64,000 nt of DNA, from NCBI GenBank assembly GCA_942491735.1, contig CALOCN010000014.1:3100001-3164000 (forward strand). The letters are read 5' to 3'. The number at the start of each line of letters is the position of its first letter. The stretch's first letter is position 1. A program made the translations under genes and the position numbers. Of the stretch, positions 8,833-18,126 are shown piece by piece. The notes under the pieces are model-generated. The model ran no database searches, was not told where the DNA came from, and worked only from the letters and a program-made list of their open reading frames with translations. This stretch comes from CALOCN01 sp942491735. GTDB lineage: Bacteria; Eisenbacteria; RBG-16-71-46; JABDJR01.

Positions 8833-11468
8833 GCTGCGGGCACTCCGGCGGCGCTGCCCGCGGTGGCCGGGCGCAGCACCGCGGTGGTGAGCCGCGCGCC
8901 CTCCAGGTAGCGCCGCGCCACGTCGACCACGTCCTGCGCGGTGACCGCGTTGATGGCGGCCAGGGAGCGCTCGGTATCCCGGTACCCCAGACCCAACGCC
9001 TCGTCACGGGCGTAGGTCGCGGCCCAGGCCATGCGCGACTGCATGTCGATCAGGTGATTCCCGGTGATGGCGTTCCTGGCCCGGTTCAGCTCCTGGGGCG
9101 TAGGGGCCTCATTGACCGAGCGCAGGAACTCGTCCCGCAGCCCCTCGAGCGCCGCGTCCACCTGATCCGGCCCGGTGCCGACGTAGCCGCCGATCGCTCC
9201 CGCCCCGCGCAGCCCGGAGACAAAACTTCCGGTGAAGTAGCACAGATGCCGTTCGTCCCGAAGCCGGGTGAAGAGCCGGTTCCCCATGCCCGACAGCACC
9301 TGGTTCCACACCTCGAGGGCGTGACGCTCCGGCGCGTCCAGGGTTGGCCCCCGCACCCCCAGGACGATCACCGCCTGGGAGACATCCTTCTCCAGCTCCC
9401 GCGAGATTCCCTGGGCCGGCGCCGGGGTGTCGGGAATGGCCGGGATGGGATCGCCGCTGGCCGGAAGCTCCCGGGTCAGCGCCTCCAGACGCGGAATCAC
9501 CGCGTCCTTCTCCACATCCCCCACCACGCTCAGGAACAACCGGTCGGGTCGATAGGCCCGCGCATGCCAGGCCGCCAGATCCGGGGCGCCGAGCCCGGGA
9601 ACCGTGGTCTCGGTCCCCTCGACCGGACGCCCGTAGGCGTGATCCGGAAAGAGCAACCGGAAGAACTCGGCCACGGTGAACTGCACCGTATCGTCGCGAA
9701 GCGCGGCCAACGCGGCCAACGTGCGTTCCCGCTCCAACGCCACGGCATCTTCCGGAAAGGTGGGTCGGGTCAGCACCGAGGTGAACAGGTCCAGGGCCGG
9801 AAACAGGTCGTCGCTCATCGCCCCCAGACTGAATCCGCACACATCCCGGCTCCAGAAGGGGCGCATGCGCGCACCCAGGTCATCGAGGGCGACATCGATC
9901 TCCGCCGCCTCGTGACCGTCGGCCCCCTTCATCATGCTGATCTGGGCCAGGCGGGTCACGCCGGCCCGATCGGCCGGATCCGAGCCGCTTCCCACCGGGA
10001 GATAGGCGGCCACCGCGGCCAGGGGCAACCGACGATCCCGCTGGAAGACCACCCGGGTGCCCCGCTCCAGGGTCAGGATCTCGACCGGGTCCCGCTCCGT
10101 CCCATTCGACCGCGGTATGAGGATTCCGGGCAGGGCCAGTTCCGTGGGCGCAGCCTGGACCACCGGAGCCAATCGCTCCTGGAGCCACGCCTGGACCGAC
10201 GAAGCCGACATTTCCCCGAAGACCGGTCGTGCCTGGGGAGAGTGGATAAAGAGGGTGGCCTGGTTCAGCTGAAACCGTGCCCCGGCCGCGTCCCGAATGG
10301 CCGCGGGGGTCACCGCGCTGATGCGGTCCACGTAGCCGTCGGCCAGTCGATAGTCCCCCAACAGGGCATAGTGCCCAAGGATGGACGCTTGCCCCTCCAC
10401 CGACTCCAGGGTGGAGAGGGTGTCCCGCACCACCGCGCGCCGGGTGCGGGCCAGCTCCTGCGCGGACACCGGCTCGCCGATGAAGCGCCGGATCTGATCC
10501 ATAACGGCGACCAGGGCCGCCTGCGCCTTGGCCGGTTCCGCGGTGAACTCCACCACGAGATAGCCGGGATCCCTCCCCGTCGTCTCCAGTACGGAGGAGC
10601 CGAGAATGAGACCCCGTTCGCGCACTTCCCGATAGAGCCGGCTGGATCGGCCCGTGCCCAGGATGTGGGCCAACACCATGAGCGCGTCGGTTTCCGGATC
10701 GAGCTCGGTGGACACGTGGAAGCCGATCTTCACATAGGCCTGTTCCACATCCCCCGTCGTCTCACGGAACCGGAACGTGGACTGGGGCGGTTCCACCGGC
10801 GAGCGGTCCGGTTCGGCGAACTCCCCTTCCCAGTCGCCCAGGCGCTCCTCCAGGGCTGCGAACACTTCGTCCGCCTTCACGTCCCCGACCACGACGTAGG
10901 TGATGTTGCCCGGAACATAGTAGCGCTCCTTGTGCGCCACGATGGCCTCGCGCCCCACCCGCAGCAGGTTCTCGTCCGGACCTCCGATGGGTCGGCGGTA
11001 GCGATGGGTGGTGAAGGCCTCGGCGAGCAGTCCCTCCCAGGTGAACCCGTATCCGGTGGGACGGTCCCGGTACATGCGGTTCTCCTGGATGAGGACCTGG
11101 CGTTCCTTCTCCAGCTCGAACTCATCGAACACGCTGTGACGCAGGACATCGGCGTGGATGTCGAGACCGGCCACCACGTTGTGCGCCGGGAGCACGATGT
11201 AGTAGTTGGTGCTCTCGTAACCCGTGCCCGCGTTGGTCTCCCCTCCCACGTCCTGGATTTCCCGGGCGATGTCCCCCGGGCCGCGCCGCTCGGTTCCCTT
11301 GAACAGCATGTGCTCGATCCCGTGCGACCAGCCGGCGATGGGCTCATCCTCGTTGAGCGACCCCACCCCCACGAAGAAGTTGAGCGCCGCCACCGGCGCG
11401 CTGGAGTCCTCCCGCACCAGAAGGGTCAGTCCATTCCCAAGCACCCGACAGTGCACGTCGTTGAACAC
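8829..11468 (-). CDS. M16-family (insulinase/pitrilysin) zinc metallopeptidase
   Basis: An 879-residue M16 peptidase with two consecutive M16 modules. The inverted zinc motif HxxEH is intact (HGIEH, residues 49-53) and the third ligand lies in the FELEKERQVLIQEN segment. The C-terminal half (about 440-870) is the usual inactive partner domain (VWNQVLSGMGNRLFTRLRDER). No signal peptide is seen, so it may be cytoplasmic or exported by other means. It lies 12 nt after the DUF456 gene and overlaps the CPBP gene, within one operon. Confidence 0.9.
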   Translation of the reverse strand: MFNDVHCRVLGNGLTLLVREDSSAPVAALNFFVGVGSLNEDEPIAGWSHGIEHMLFKGTERRGPGDIAREIQDVGGETNAGTGYESTNYYIVLPAHNVVAGLDIHADVLRHSVFDEFELEKERQVLIQENRMYRDRPTGYGFTWEGLLAEAFTTHRYRRPIGGPDENLLRVGREAIVAHKERYYVPGNITYVVVGDVKADEVFAALEERLGDWEGEFAEPDRSPVEPPQSTFRFRETTGDVEQAYVKIGFHVSTELDPETDALMVLAHILGTGRSSRLYREVRERGLILGSSVLETTGRDPGYLVVEFTAEPAKAQAALVAVMDQIRRFIGEPVSAQELARTRRAVVRDTLSTLESVEGQASILGHYALLGDYRLADGYVDRISAVTPAAIRDAAGARFQLNQATLFIHSPQARPVFGEMSASSVQAWLQERLAPVVQAAPTELALPGILIPRSNGTERDPVEILTLERGTRVVFQRDRRLPLAAVAAYLPVGSGSDPADRAGVTRLAQISMMKGADGHEAAEIDVALDDLGARMRPFWSRDVCGFSLGAMSDDLFPALDLFTSVLTRPTFPEDAVALERERTLAALAALRDDTVQFTVAEFFRLLFPDHAYGRPVEGTETTVPGLGAPDLAAWHARAYRPDRLFLSVVGDVEKDAVIPRLEALTRELPASGDPIPAIPDTPAPAQGISRELEKDVSQAVIVLGVRGPTLDAPERHALEVWNQVLSGMGNRLFTRLRDERHLCYFTGSFVSGLRGAGAIGGYVGTGPDQVDAALEGLRDEFLRSVNEAPTPQELNRARNAITGNHLIDMQSRMAWAATYARDEALGLGYRDTERSLAAINAVTAQDVVDVARRYLEGARLTTAVLRPATAGSAAGVPAA

Positions 11469-11480
11469 GCAATTCCTCCG

Positions 11481-11999
11481 TCAGACCAGCGGGTAGGCCG
11501 ACTTCAAGGTGAACCAGGCGATGAGGATTCCGATGACCAGCTTGAAGGTGGTCGCGACCACCTTGCCGAGAAATGCGCCGAACCCGGCCTTGGCCCCCTT
11601 GGCCGTGGTTTGCCCACCGAGCAACTCACCGAGAAAGGCCCCGGCGAACGCACCGGCAAACGCGCCGATCACCGAGCCCAACAGGGGAATCCAGGCGGTG
11701 CCCAGGGCCGCGCCCACCAGTCCCCCGATAAACGTGCCGATCATACCCCACCGGGAGGCACCGAACCCGCGGGCCGCGGCCACCCCCAGCCAGGCCTCGA
11801 CGACCTCCCCAAACACCGCCCCGGCGAGCAGGGTGAACCAGAGCCACAACGGGAAGGTATCGAACTGGCCGACGATGGCCGTCACCAGGGCGATGGCCAG
11901 CAGAATGAAGTTGCCCGAAAGCCCAAGAACCACGGCAAACAGACCGGCCAACACCGCGATATGGAGCAGGACGAGGAGGAAGATCTCGAGGACGATCAT
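11481..11999 (-). CDS. DUF456 family membrane protein
   Basis: A 172-residue, very hydrophobic and Gly/Ala-rich protein matching the DUF456 family: an N-terminal pair of helices, a central GEVVEAWLGVAAARGFGASRWG segment, and glycine-zipper-like helices (GSVIGAFAGAFAGAFLGELLGG). The family has no established function. It overlaps the upstream membrane-TPR gene by 4 nt (ATGA) and precedes the M16 protease gene. Confidence 0.8.
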   Translation of the reverse strand: MIVLEIFLLVLLHIAVLAGLFAVVLGLSGNFILLAIALVTAIVGQFDTFPLWLWFTLLAGAVFGEVVEAWLGVAAARGFGASRWGMIGTFIGGLVGAALGTAWIPLLGSVIGAFAGAFAGAFLGELLGGQTTAKGAKAGFGAFLGKVVATTFKLVIGILIAWFTLKSAYPLV

Positions 12000-14215
12000 G
12001 GGCCCCCGTCACCCCCCTCGAGGATCCGCAGCAGCCGCGTGGCGGCCAGACCGTTGTTGCTGGTCGAGTCCCGGGCCACATAGCGGGACAGCACCTCCCG
12101 GGCCGCGGTCGTGTCCTGCCGTCCCAGGTGGAACCGGGCCAGATAGAAATAGGCCTCGGCCCGTTCCGGCTGGAGATCCTGGGCCTTGGCGTAGACCCCG
12201 GCCGCCTCGTCCACGCGACCCGCCTCCTCGTACGTCGCGGCCAGGTTGATCCGCGCCTCGTAGTCGGTGGGATCCAGGGCGATCAGGGCTTTGAAGTCCC
12301 GGACGGCCGCCTCCGTATCCCGTCCCTTGCGGTAGAGCAGACCCCGGTTGAACAGGGTGGGCGTATCGTTGGGGTCCAGTTCCAGGGCCCGGGCGAAGGA
12401 AGCGAACGCCGCCTCGGTGTTCCCGATATCCACTTCCACCCGACCCAGCTGGGCGTGGACCAGCGCACTGTCCGGCCAGCGCCTGCGCGCCTCGATCAGG
12501 GTGCTACGCGCCTGGACCAGATCACCCAGGCGCTGCTCCACCGAGGCCAGGTTGATATAGGCCTCCAGGTAGTCGGGTCGGTTGGCGATGGCCCGTCGAT
12601 GGCTTTCCCGCGCTTCCACGAGCCAGCCCTTGACCGCGTAGGCACGCCCCAACTCGAAAGCGATCTCGGCCCCGAACGGATTCCGGGTCTGGGTCAGCTC
12701 GAGAACCTGAACCGCGGCGTCGGCCCGGCCCACGTTGAGGAACGCCCGTCCCAGGTTGGCCGCGCTCCGGTAGTTGGTGGAGTCGGCAAGGACGGACTCG
12801 GTGAACGCGGCCACCGCGCCTTCGGAGTCGCCGGCGAACAGGTAGTACAACCCCAGTTCCTCGTAGGCATACGAGCGCGCCCAGGGTGACACGGAACTCC
12901 CCTGGGGCGCGTTCAGCGCGGCGAACCGATCGATGCTGGTGTCGGCGCGGGTGTCCACCGCCACCCACCCCAGCAGGTGGAACACGCTCACCCCGACCAG
13001 CAGCCCCTGCGCGACCGCCCAGGGACGGGTGATCCCCTGGTCGATCCGGCGGGCCACCATGAGGGCCACGAGGAAGATCCAGGGAAGCAGCCCCACCGCA
13101 AACAGGTCCCAGTCCCGGGCGGCGCCAATCTGACGGTTGATCATCAGCCCCGCGCCCCACCAGGGAATGCCCGCGGCCAGCAACACGACCCCTTCCCGCC
13201 CAAGACGCCGGCCTCCGCCCACCAACAGCAGCACCAGGGCCACCAGCGCCGCGAAGGGACCCACCAGCATCTGCTCCTGCAGGATGTCCTTGAGATGTTC
13301 CAGGCTCAGGAACCCGTAGGGAACGTGCGCGTTCCAGGGCCGCAACGGGGGCAGGAGCTTCTGCAGGTACGGTTCATAGAGGGAGCCCACCGACGAGGGG
13401 GAACGGGCAATGAGCAGAAGCATGACCGCAGCCAGGCCGGCCGGGAGCAGGAGCCAGGTCAGTCGCTTCCCCCGCCCACCCGGGGTCCCTCCGGGGCCGA
13501 TCCAGAGCAGGACGATCAGCGCAGGCCACAGGAGGATCGCCGTGACATCGACCCAGGGAGCCAGTCCGGCGAGGAGGGCCAAGGGCCAGACACGACCGTC
13601 CCCCCGGACGTACCGGACGGCCAGGGTGAGGAAGACCGCGGTGAGCGCGGCGACCAGAGGGAACAGTTCCACGTAGCCGTAGAACATCCGGGTCAGACCG
13701 GCCAGGGCGGGCAGGGCGAAGGCAATCCCCACTCCGGCTCCGGTGGAGATGGAACGGGCGAACCCCACCACCGCCACCAGGTAGATGAGCCCGCACAGGA
13801 CGCTGACCCCCATGAAGGCGCTGACGGGCTCGAGGCCGGTGACCCCCTGCAGGAAGTCGACCACAAGGAGGCTTCCCGGATCCGCGTGCCACTGGACCGC
13901 GTTCCGGGTGACCGCGTCGACCCAGTAGCGACCGTCGCCCAGCAGCAGGATCCGTTCCCGTCCCAACCAGAACAGGACCCCACCCAATACGAGGAGACCC
14001 GGCACCACAGCCCGGGATCGGACCCACCCTCCCCGACTGAACCCGGCCAGGATCCCCGCCACCAGTCCCGCGGCCAACCCCGCGGTGAGCCAACCCTGGG
14101 AAAGGAACCCGAAGCTGTGAACACCCCAGTTACCGGGACCCGGGTTCACGTAGCCCAGGAAGTGAAGCGCCAGAACCGCAAGAGAGATGAGGATCAACAG
14201 GATCGCCATGGCCAA
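11996..14215 (-). CDS. multi-spanning membrane protein with C-terminal TPR array (GT-C/TMTC-like)
   Basis: A 739-residue protein. Roughly residues 1-420 form ten or more transmembrane segments; about 430-735 form an array of eight or nine TPRs (for example YLEAYINLASVEQRLGDLVQARSTLIEAR, DPNDTPTLFNRGLLYRKGRDTEAAVRDFKALIALDP). This layout resembles GT-C glycosyltransferases with TPR tails (TMTC-like), but I see no clear catalytic acidic loop motif, so activity is uncertain. It overlaps the DUF456 gene by 4 nt and follows the MOP transporter gene by 56 nt in the same direction. Confidence 0.7.
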   Translation of the reverse strand: MAMAILLILISLAVLALHFLGYVNPGPGNWGVHSFGFLSQGWLTAGLAAGLVAGILAGFSRGGWVRSRAVVPGLLVLGGVLFWLGRERILLLGDGRYWVDAVTRNAVQWHADPGSLLVVDFLQGVTGLEPVSAFMGVSVLCGLIYLVAVVGFARSISTGAGVGIAFALPALAGLTRMFYGYVELFPLVAALTAVFLTLAVRYVRGDGRVWPLALLAGLAPWVDVTAILLWPALIVLLWIGPGGTPGGRGKRLTWLLLPAGLAAVMLLLIARSPSSVGSLYEPYLQKLLPPLRPWNAHVPYGFLSLEHLKDILQEQMLVGPFAALVALVLLLVGGGRRLGREGVVLLAAGIPWWGAGLMINRQIGAARDWDLFAVGLLPWIFLVALMVARRIDQGITRPWAVAQGLLVGVSVFHLLGWVAVDTRADTSIDRFAALNAPQGSSVSPWARSYAYEELGLYYLFAGDSEGAVAAFTESVLADSTNYRSAANLGRAFLNVGRADAAVQVLELTQTRNPFGAEIAFELGRAYAVKGWLVEARESHRRAIANRPDYLEAYINLASVEQRLGDLVQARSTLIEARRRWPDSALVHAQLGRVEVDIGNTEAAFASFARALELDPNDTPTLFNRGLLYRKGRDTEAAVRDFKALIALDPTDYEARINLAATYEEAGRVDEAAGVYAKAQDLQPERAEAYFYLARFHLGRQDTTAAREVLSRYVARDSTSNNGLAATRLLRILEGGDGGP

Positions 14216-14271
14216 ACTTTCGTGAGGAAGGTGAAGGAATCAGGGAGCATAGCGGGGTCGGCTCGAGGGAC

Positions 14272-15618
14272 TCAAGCGGGGGCCAGCGAGGGTTTCTCGT
14301 CCACCAGCCAGCGCCTGAGCAGTACGAGCAGACCGAGTTCGGCCACGAAGGCGGCCCCCAGCAGGAGCGCCCCCAGGATCTCTCCCCGCTCGAACCAGCC
14401 CAAGCCGAGGAAACCCACCCCCACAATAGCGACCATGCGGCTCGAGGACCCCCAACCAATGAGACCGGTGCGCGCCTTGCGGGCCAGAATCCCGTGATTG
14501 AAGGCGATGAACCCGGTGATCAGCGGCTGGAGTCCCAGGAAAAGCAGCGGAAGCCGGGCCCGCGCCGCGAGCTCCGGGGTCAGCCCCATCAGGGACTCGA
14601 GAAGGAAAACAGCCAGGGGACTGACCGTGACCCCCATCACCACCACGCACACCCCCCCCACGATGCGCCAGAGGAAGGAACGCAGACGCGCCATGGCCTC
14701 GGCGTTCTCGCCCAGCGCGATGGTCACGCTGGCGTACCGCAGGGCCGGGCTGGCCAGGAACCAGACCAGGGACTGCACCACGGCGTACGCGGCCAGGGCG
14801 GTCTCCGGGGAACGCGATCGGGCCACGAAGGCGGTGATCACCGGTCCGGTCAAGGTGGAGAGGGCGGTGGTTGCGGCCAGCGGGGCAAGAAAGAGGAACC
14901 GGCCCCGCAGGGTCGCGCCCGCGGTCTGTGCCTCGGTGACCACGGCGGTCCGTTCGGGGGTCCGGCGCAGGGCCAGGATCACGTACAAGCTCTCGGCCAC
15001 GATGGAGACGACGAGGGCGAGCGAGGCGAAACCGGGACCGGAAAGACCGAAGGGGCGGTCGAAGGTGAACACCAGCACCGCCAAGGTGGTCAGGCGCACC
15101 GCCGTTCCCCAGGCAATGGGGGCGGCGCTCCGGCGCGCGATGAGCAACCCCTGGAGCGCGTTGCGAAAGGCGACCAGCGGCGGGAAGAGAATGCCCAGGC
15201 GCAGCGCCTCCAGGGCCCACGGCACCAGATGATCGGGCGCGCCCATGAGCCGGCGAATGAGGAACTCCCCGGCGGGGCTGAACACCACCACCGCCTCGAA
15301 CACGGCCATGATCAGCCCCAGGGCCACCGCGAACAGGACGAAGGGACGAATGGGGCCGGCGCCCCGATACCAGGCCACCGTGGCCTGCTGCACCGCGAAC
15401 ACCGGGCTCTCCAGGAAGATGCTCAGGGCAAAGGCGATCCCGAAGGCGGCGAGGTTCCCCTCCGGGTCAGCGAGGCGGGCCAGACCGGCGTTGATGACCG
15501 GGACCGAGATGGACATCATGGTGCTGGTCAGGGCCAGGGGGACGAACAGGGCAATGATGTCGCGGTGACGCAGGCCCACGGAATCCGGGTCCCGGGTCAC
15601 CGGATCAGGAACCGACAC
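14272..15618 (-). CDS. MOP-superfamily transporter (ANKH/MATE-like)
   Basis: A 448-residue, about 12-helix membrane protein. The opening LFVPLALTSTMMSISVPVINAGLARL and the repeated six-helix organisation resemble the MOP flippase superfamily, closest in feel to ANKH-like (progressive ankylosis) proteins rather than classical MATE pumps. It starts with GTG at 15618, overlapping the end of mgtE by 14 nt, so the two are coupled. Substrate unknown; ANKH proteins export pyrophosphate or organic anions, but that should not be carried over without evidence. Confidence 0.7.
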   Translation of the reverse strand: MSVPDPVTRDPDSVGLRHRDIIALFVPLALTSTMMSISVPVINAGLARLADPEGNLAAFGIAFALSIFLESPVFAVQQATVAWYRGAGPIRPFVLFAVALGLIMAVFEAVVVFSPAGEFLIRRLMGAPDHLVPWALEALRLGILFPPLVAFRNALQGLLIARRSAAPIAWGTAVRLTTLAVLVFTFDRPFGLSGPGFASLALVVSIVAESLYVILALRRTPERTAVVTEAQTAGATLRGRFLFLAPLAATTALSTLTGPVITAFVARSRSPETALAAYAVVQSLVWFLASPALRYASVTIALGENAEAMARLRSFLWRIVGGVCVVVMGVTVSPLAVFLLESLMGLTPELAARARLPLLFLGLQPLITGFIAFNHGILARKARTGLIGWGSSSRMVAIVGVGFLGLGWFERGEILGALLLGAAFVAELGLLVLLRRWLVDEKPSLAPA

Positions 15619-16984
15619 CGTAGAGCTTCAGAAGCATCGTGGCCAACCCGAAGTAGATCACCAGTCCCACCACGTCGTTGGTCATGGAGATGAACGGCCC
15701 GGTCGCGATGGCCGGGTCCACCTTGACCCGCCGGAAGAACAGCGGGGCGAGGGTCCCGAAGATCGCCGCGGTCAGCACGGCGAGGACCATGGCCACCCCG
15801 ACCACGAGTCCGTAGAACGGTTCGCCCTTCCACAGCGACGCGGTGGCTCCTGTAATGACGCCGCAGACCAGTCCCACGAAGATCCCCACCCGTGTTTCGC
15901 GCAGGGCGATGGCCACCAGCTCGCGGCGGGCGACGCGGCGCAGGGCCAGCCGACGCACCATGATGGTGGCGGACTGGCTCCCCGCGTTGCCGCCCATGGC
16001 GGTGATGACCGGGACGAATGCCACGAGAAACACCGCCACCACCCCCATGGTGTCGGTGAAGTGGCGCAGCACCACCCCGGCGAGCAATCCTCCCACGAGG
16101 CTGGTCAGGATCCAGGGCAAACGCAGGAAGGCGATGCGACGCACCGAGGTTTCCTCGAACTCCTCCTCGTCCGTCCCCACCATGCGGGCAATGTCTTCCT
16201 CCGCTTCCTTCTGGATCACGTCCACCACGTCGTCGACGGTGATGCGTCCCAGGAGCCTGCGCTCGGCGTCCATGACCGGGGCGGCCAGCAGGTCATAGCG
16301 CCTGAAGATCTCGGCCACGGTCTGCTGGTCCATCTCGGGCGGAACCGAGACCGGGTTGGCGTCCATGGCCTCCGCGACCGGGGTACGGGAGTGCCGCAGA
16401 ACCAGGGTCTTGAGGGAGAGTGTCCCCCGCAATTCCCCCCCCTCGACCACGAACACGTAGAAGTAGGGTTCGAGAGCCTCCCCATGGCGGCGCATGACCG
16501 TGCGCGCATCGCCGATCGTCGCGTCCACGCCCACGGTGAGGACACCCGCGTCCATGATCCCGCCCGCGGTGTCCTCGTCGTATTCCAGCAGCGGCTGCAT
16601 GCTGGCCCGCTCGGCCGGTTCCATCTCCCGGAGGGTCGCCTGGGCCATTTCCGGCGGGAGTTCCTGGATGAAGTCCGCCGCATCGTCCGAACTCATCTCC
16701 TCGACGAGGTCGCTCAACTCGGCCGCGGGCAGTTCCTGGGTGATGTGCTCCCGCACCGGCGGGGGAAGCTCGGTGAGGACCGCCGAGGCGGTTTCCCGGC
16801 TCGCGATGAGACCGAAGAGATAGCGCTGATCGCCTTCGTCGGAGAGCGCGGAGAGGAGTTCCGCGGCATCGGCCGGGTGCAGGTCGAGAAGGATATTGAT
16901 GAGGGCCGCGTCGCGGCGATCCCGCACGAGGGGAAGCAGATCCTCCCGCACGCCCTCGACGAGGGGGCGGTGCCCGCCCGTCAT
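15605..16984 (-). CDS. mgtE: MgtE-type magnesium transporter
   Basis: A 459-residue protein with the full MgtE layout: an acidic superhelical N domain (HPADAAELLSALSDE, SSDDAADFIQELPPE), two CBS domains (about 140-260, EYDEDTAGGIMDAGV and GRITVDDVVDVIQKEAEEDI), a plug helix, and five membrane helices holding the pore signature (ITAMGGNAGSQSATIMVRRL). The ATG at 16984 shares one base with the stop of the upstream cystathionine gamma-synthase gene. It should be a Mg2+-gated channel in the inner membrane. Confidence 0.93.
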   Translation of the reverse strand: MTGGHRPLVEGVREDLLPLVRDRRDAALINILLDLHPADAAELLSALSDEGDQRYLFGLIASRETASAVLTELPPPVREHITQELPAAELSDLVEEMSSDDAADFIQELPPEMAQATLREMEPAERASMQPLLEYDEDTAGGIMDAGVLTVGVDATIGDARTVMRRHGEALEPYFYVFVVEGGELRGTLSLKTLVLRHSRTPVAEAMDANPVSVPPEMDQQTVAEIFRRYDLLAAPVMDAERRLLGRITVDDVVDVIQKEAEEDIARMVGTDEEEFEETSVRRIAFLRLPWILTSLVGGLLAGVVLRHFTDTMGVVAVFLVAFVPVITAMGGNAGSQSATIMVRRLALRRVARRELVAIALRETRVGIFVGLVCGVITGATASLWKGEPFYGLVVGVAMVLAVLTAAIFGTLAPLFFRRVKVDPAIATGPFISMTNDVVGLVIYFGLATMLLKLYGVGS

Positions 16985-18117
16985 CAGCCCATGGCCTGCT
17001 TGATGTCCTCGATCAGATCCTCGGCATCCTCGCAGCCCACCGAGAAACGGATCAACCCGTCGGTCAGCCCCGCCTTGGCCCGCTCCTCGGCCGGGACCGC
17101 GGCGTGGGTCATGCTGGCCGGATGACTGACCAGGCTCTCGATTCCTCCCAGGCTCTCGGCGAGGGAGAACAGCCGGAAGCGCGGGAGCGCGGTCCGCGCC
17201 GCATCCATGCTCCCCAGCTCCACCGACACCATGCCTCCGAAACCGCGCATCTGGCGGCAGGCCAGCTTGTACTGGGGATGGCTTTCCAGACCCGGATAGA
17301 TCACCTTCCTGGCCCGGGGCAATCCCTCGAGGTAGCGCGCCACCTGCATCGCGTTGGAAGCGTGACGTTCCATGCGCAGGGCCAGGGTCTTGATCCCGCG
17401 CAGGGCCAACCAGCAATCGAAGGGTCCGGGAATGGCTCCCGCCGCGTTCTGGAGGAAGCGCAGCCGGGTGGCCAGTCCCTCGTCGTTGGTGACCACGATG
17501 CCGCCCACCATGTCGCTGTGCCCGTTGAGGTACTTGGTCGTCGAGTGCAGAACCAGATGGGCTCCGAGGTCCAACGGATTCTGGAAGTACGGGGTCATGA
17601 AGGTGTTGTCGACACAGAGCAGCACCCCCCGCGAGCGGCACAACTCGGCCAGCCCGGTGAGGTCGGTCAGGGTCATGACCGGGTTGGTGGGCGTTTCCAT
17701 GATGAGCAGCCGCGTGCCCTTGGTGATGGCCGCTTCCACCGCCCCGAGATCCTGGGTGGGCACGGTGCGAAAGCCGATCCCCATGGGCTGGTAGACCTGA
17801 TCCAGCAACCGGTAGGTACCCCCGTAGAGGTTGTCCCCGAGCAGGACCGACTCGCCCGCCTTCACCAGTTGCACCACGCTCTGCACCGCGGCCATCCCGC
17901 TGGCGCAGGCCACCGCGTGCGCCCCCTTCTCCAGGACGGCCACGTTGCGCTCCAGGGTTTCCCGCGTGGGGTTCTGGGTCCGCGCGTACTCGTACCCGGT
18001 GTGGTCCCCGATCCCCTTCTGCACGTAGGTGGAGGTCTGGAAGATGGGCGGCATGATGGCGCCGGTGATCGGCTCCGGCGATTGCCCGGCATGGATGGCG
18101 TCGGTCGAGAATCCCAT
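16984..18117 (-). CDS. cystathionine gamma-synthase / gamma-lyase (PLP enzyme)
   Basis: A 377-residue Cys/Met-metabolism PLP enzyme. Diagnostic segments are YEYARTQNPTRETLE, ACASGMAAVQS, METPTNP, VDNTFMTPYFQNPLDLGA and the PLP lysine in HSTTKYLNGHSD. It directly follows cbs (9-nt gap) and abuts mgtE. With cbs it makes a reverse transsulfuration pair (homocysteine to cystathionine to cysteine), so gamma-lyase activity (mccB-like) is as likely as gamma-synthase (metB). Sequence alone does not separate the two. Confidence 0.92.
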   Translation of the reverse strand: MGFSTDAIHAGQSPEPITGAIMPPIFQTSTYVQKGIGDHTGYEYARTQNPTRETLERNVAVLEKGAHAVACASGMAAVQSVVQLVKAGESVLLGDNLYGGTYRLLDQVYQPMGIGFRTVPTQDLGAVEAAITKGTRLLIMETPTNPVMTLTDLTGLAELCRSRGVLLCVDNTFMTPYFQNPLDLGAHLVLHSTTKYLNGHSDMVGGIVVTNDEGLATRLRFLQNAAGAIPGPFDCWLALRGIKTLALRMERHASNAMQVARYLEGLPRARKVIYPGLESHPQYKLACRQMRGFGGMVSVELGSMDAARTALPRFRLFSLAESLGGIESLVSHPASMTHAAVPAEERAKAGLTDGLIRFSVGCEDAEDLIEDIKQAMG

Positions 18118-18126
18118 GGTGTTCCT

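Noticed and set aside
9054..12083. 1009-residue open frame on the plus strand
   Set aside because: It is the antisense shadow of the M16 protease and DUF456 genes in GC-rich DNA, low in complexity (His/Arg/Gly/Pro-rich) and without domain motifs. The same holds for the other long plus-strand frames opposite minus-strand genes.
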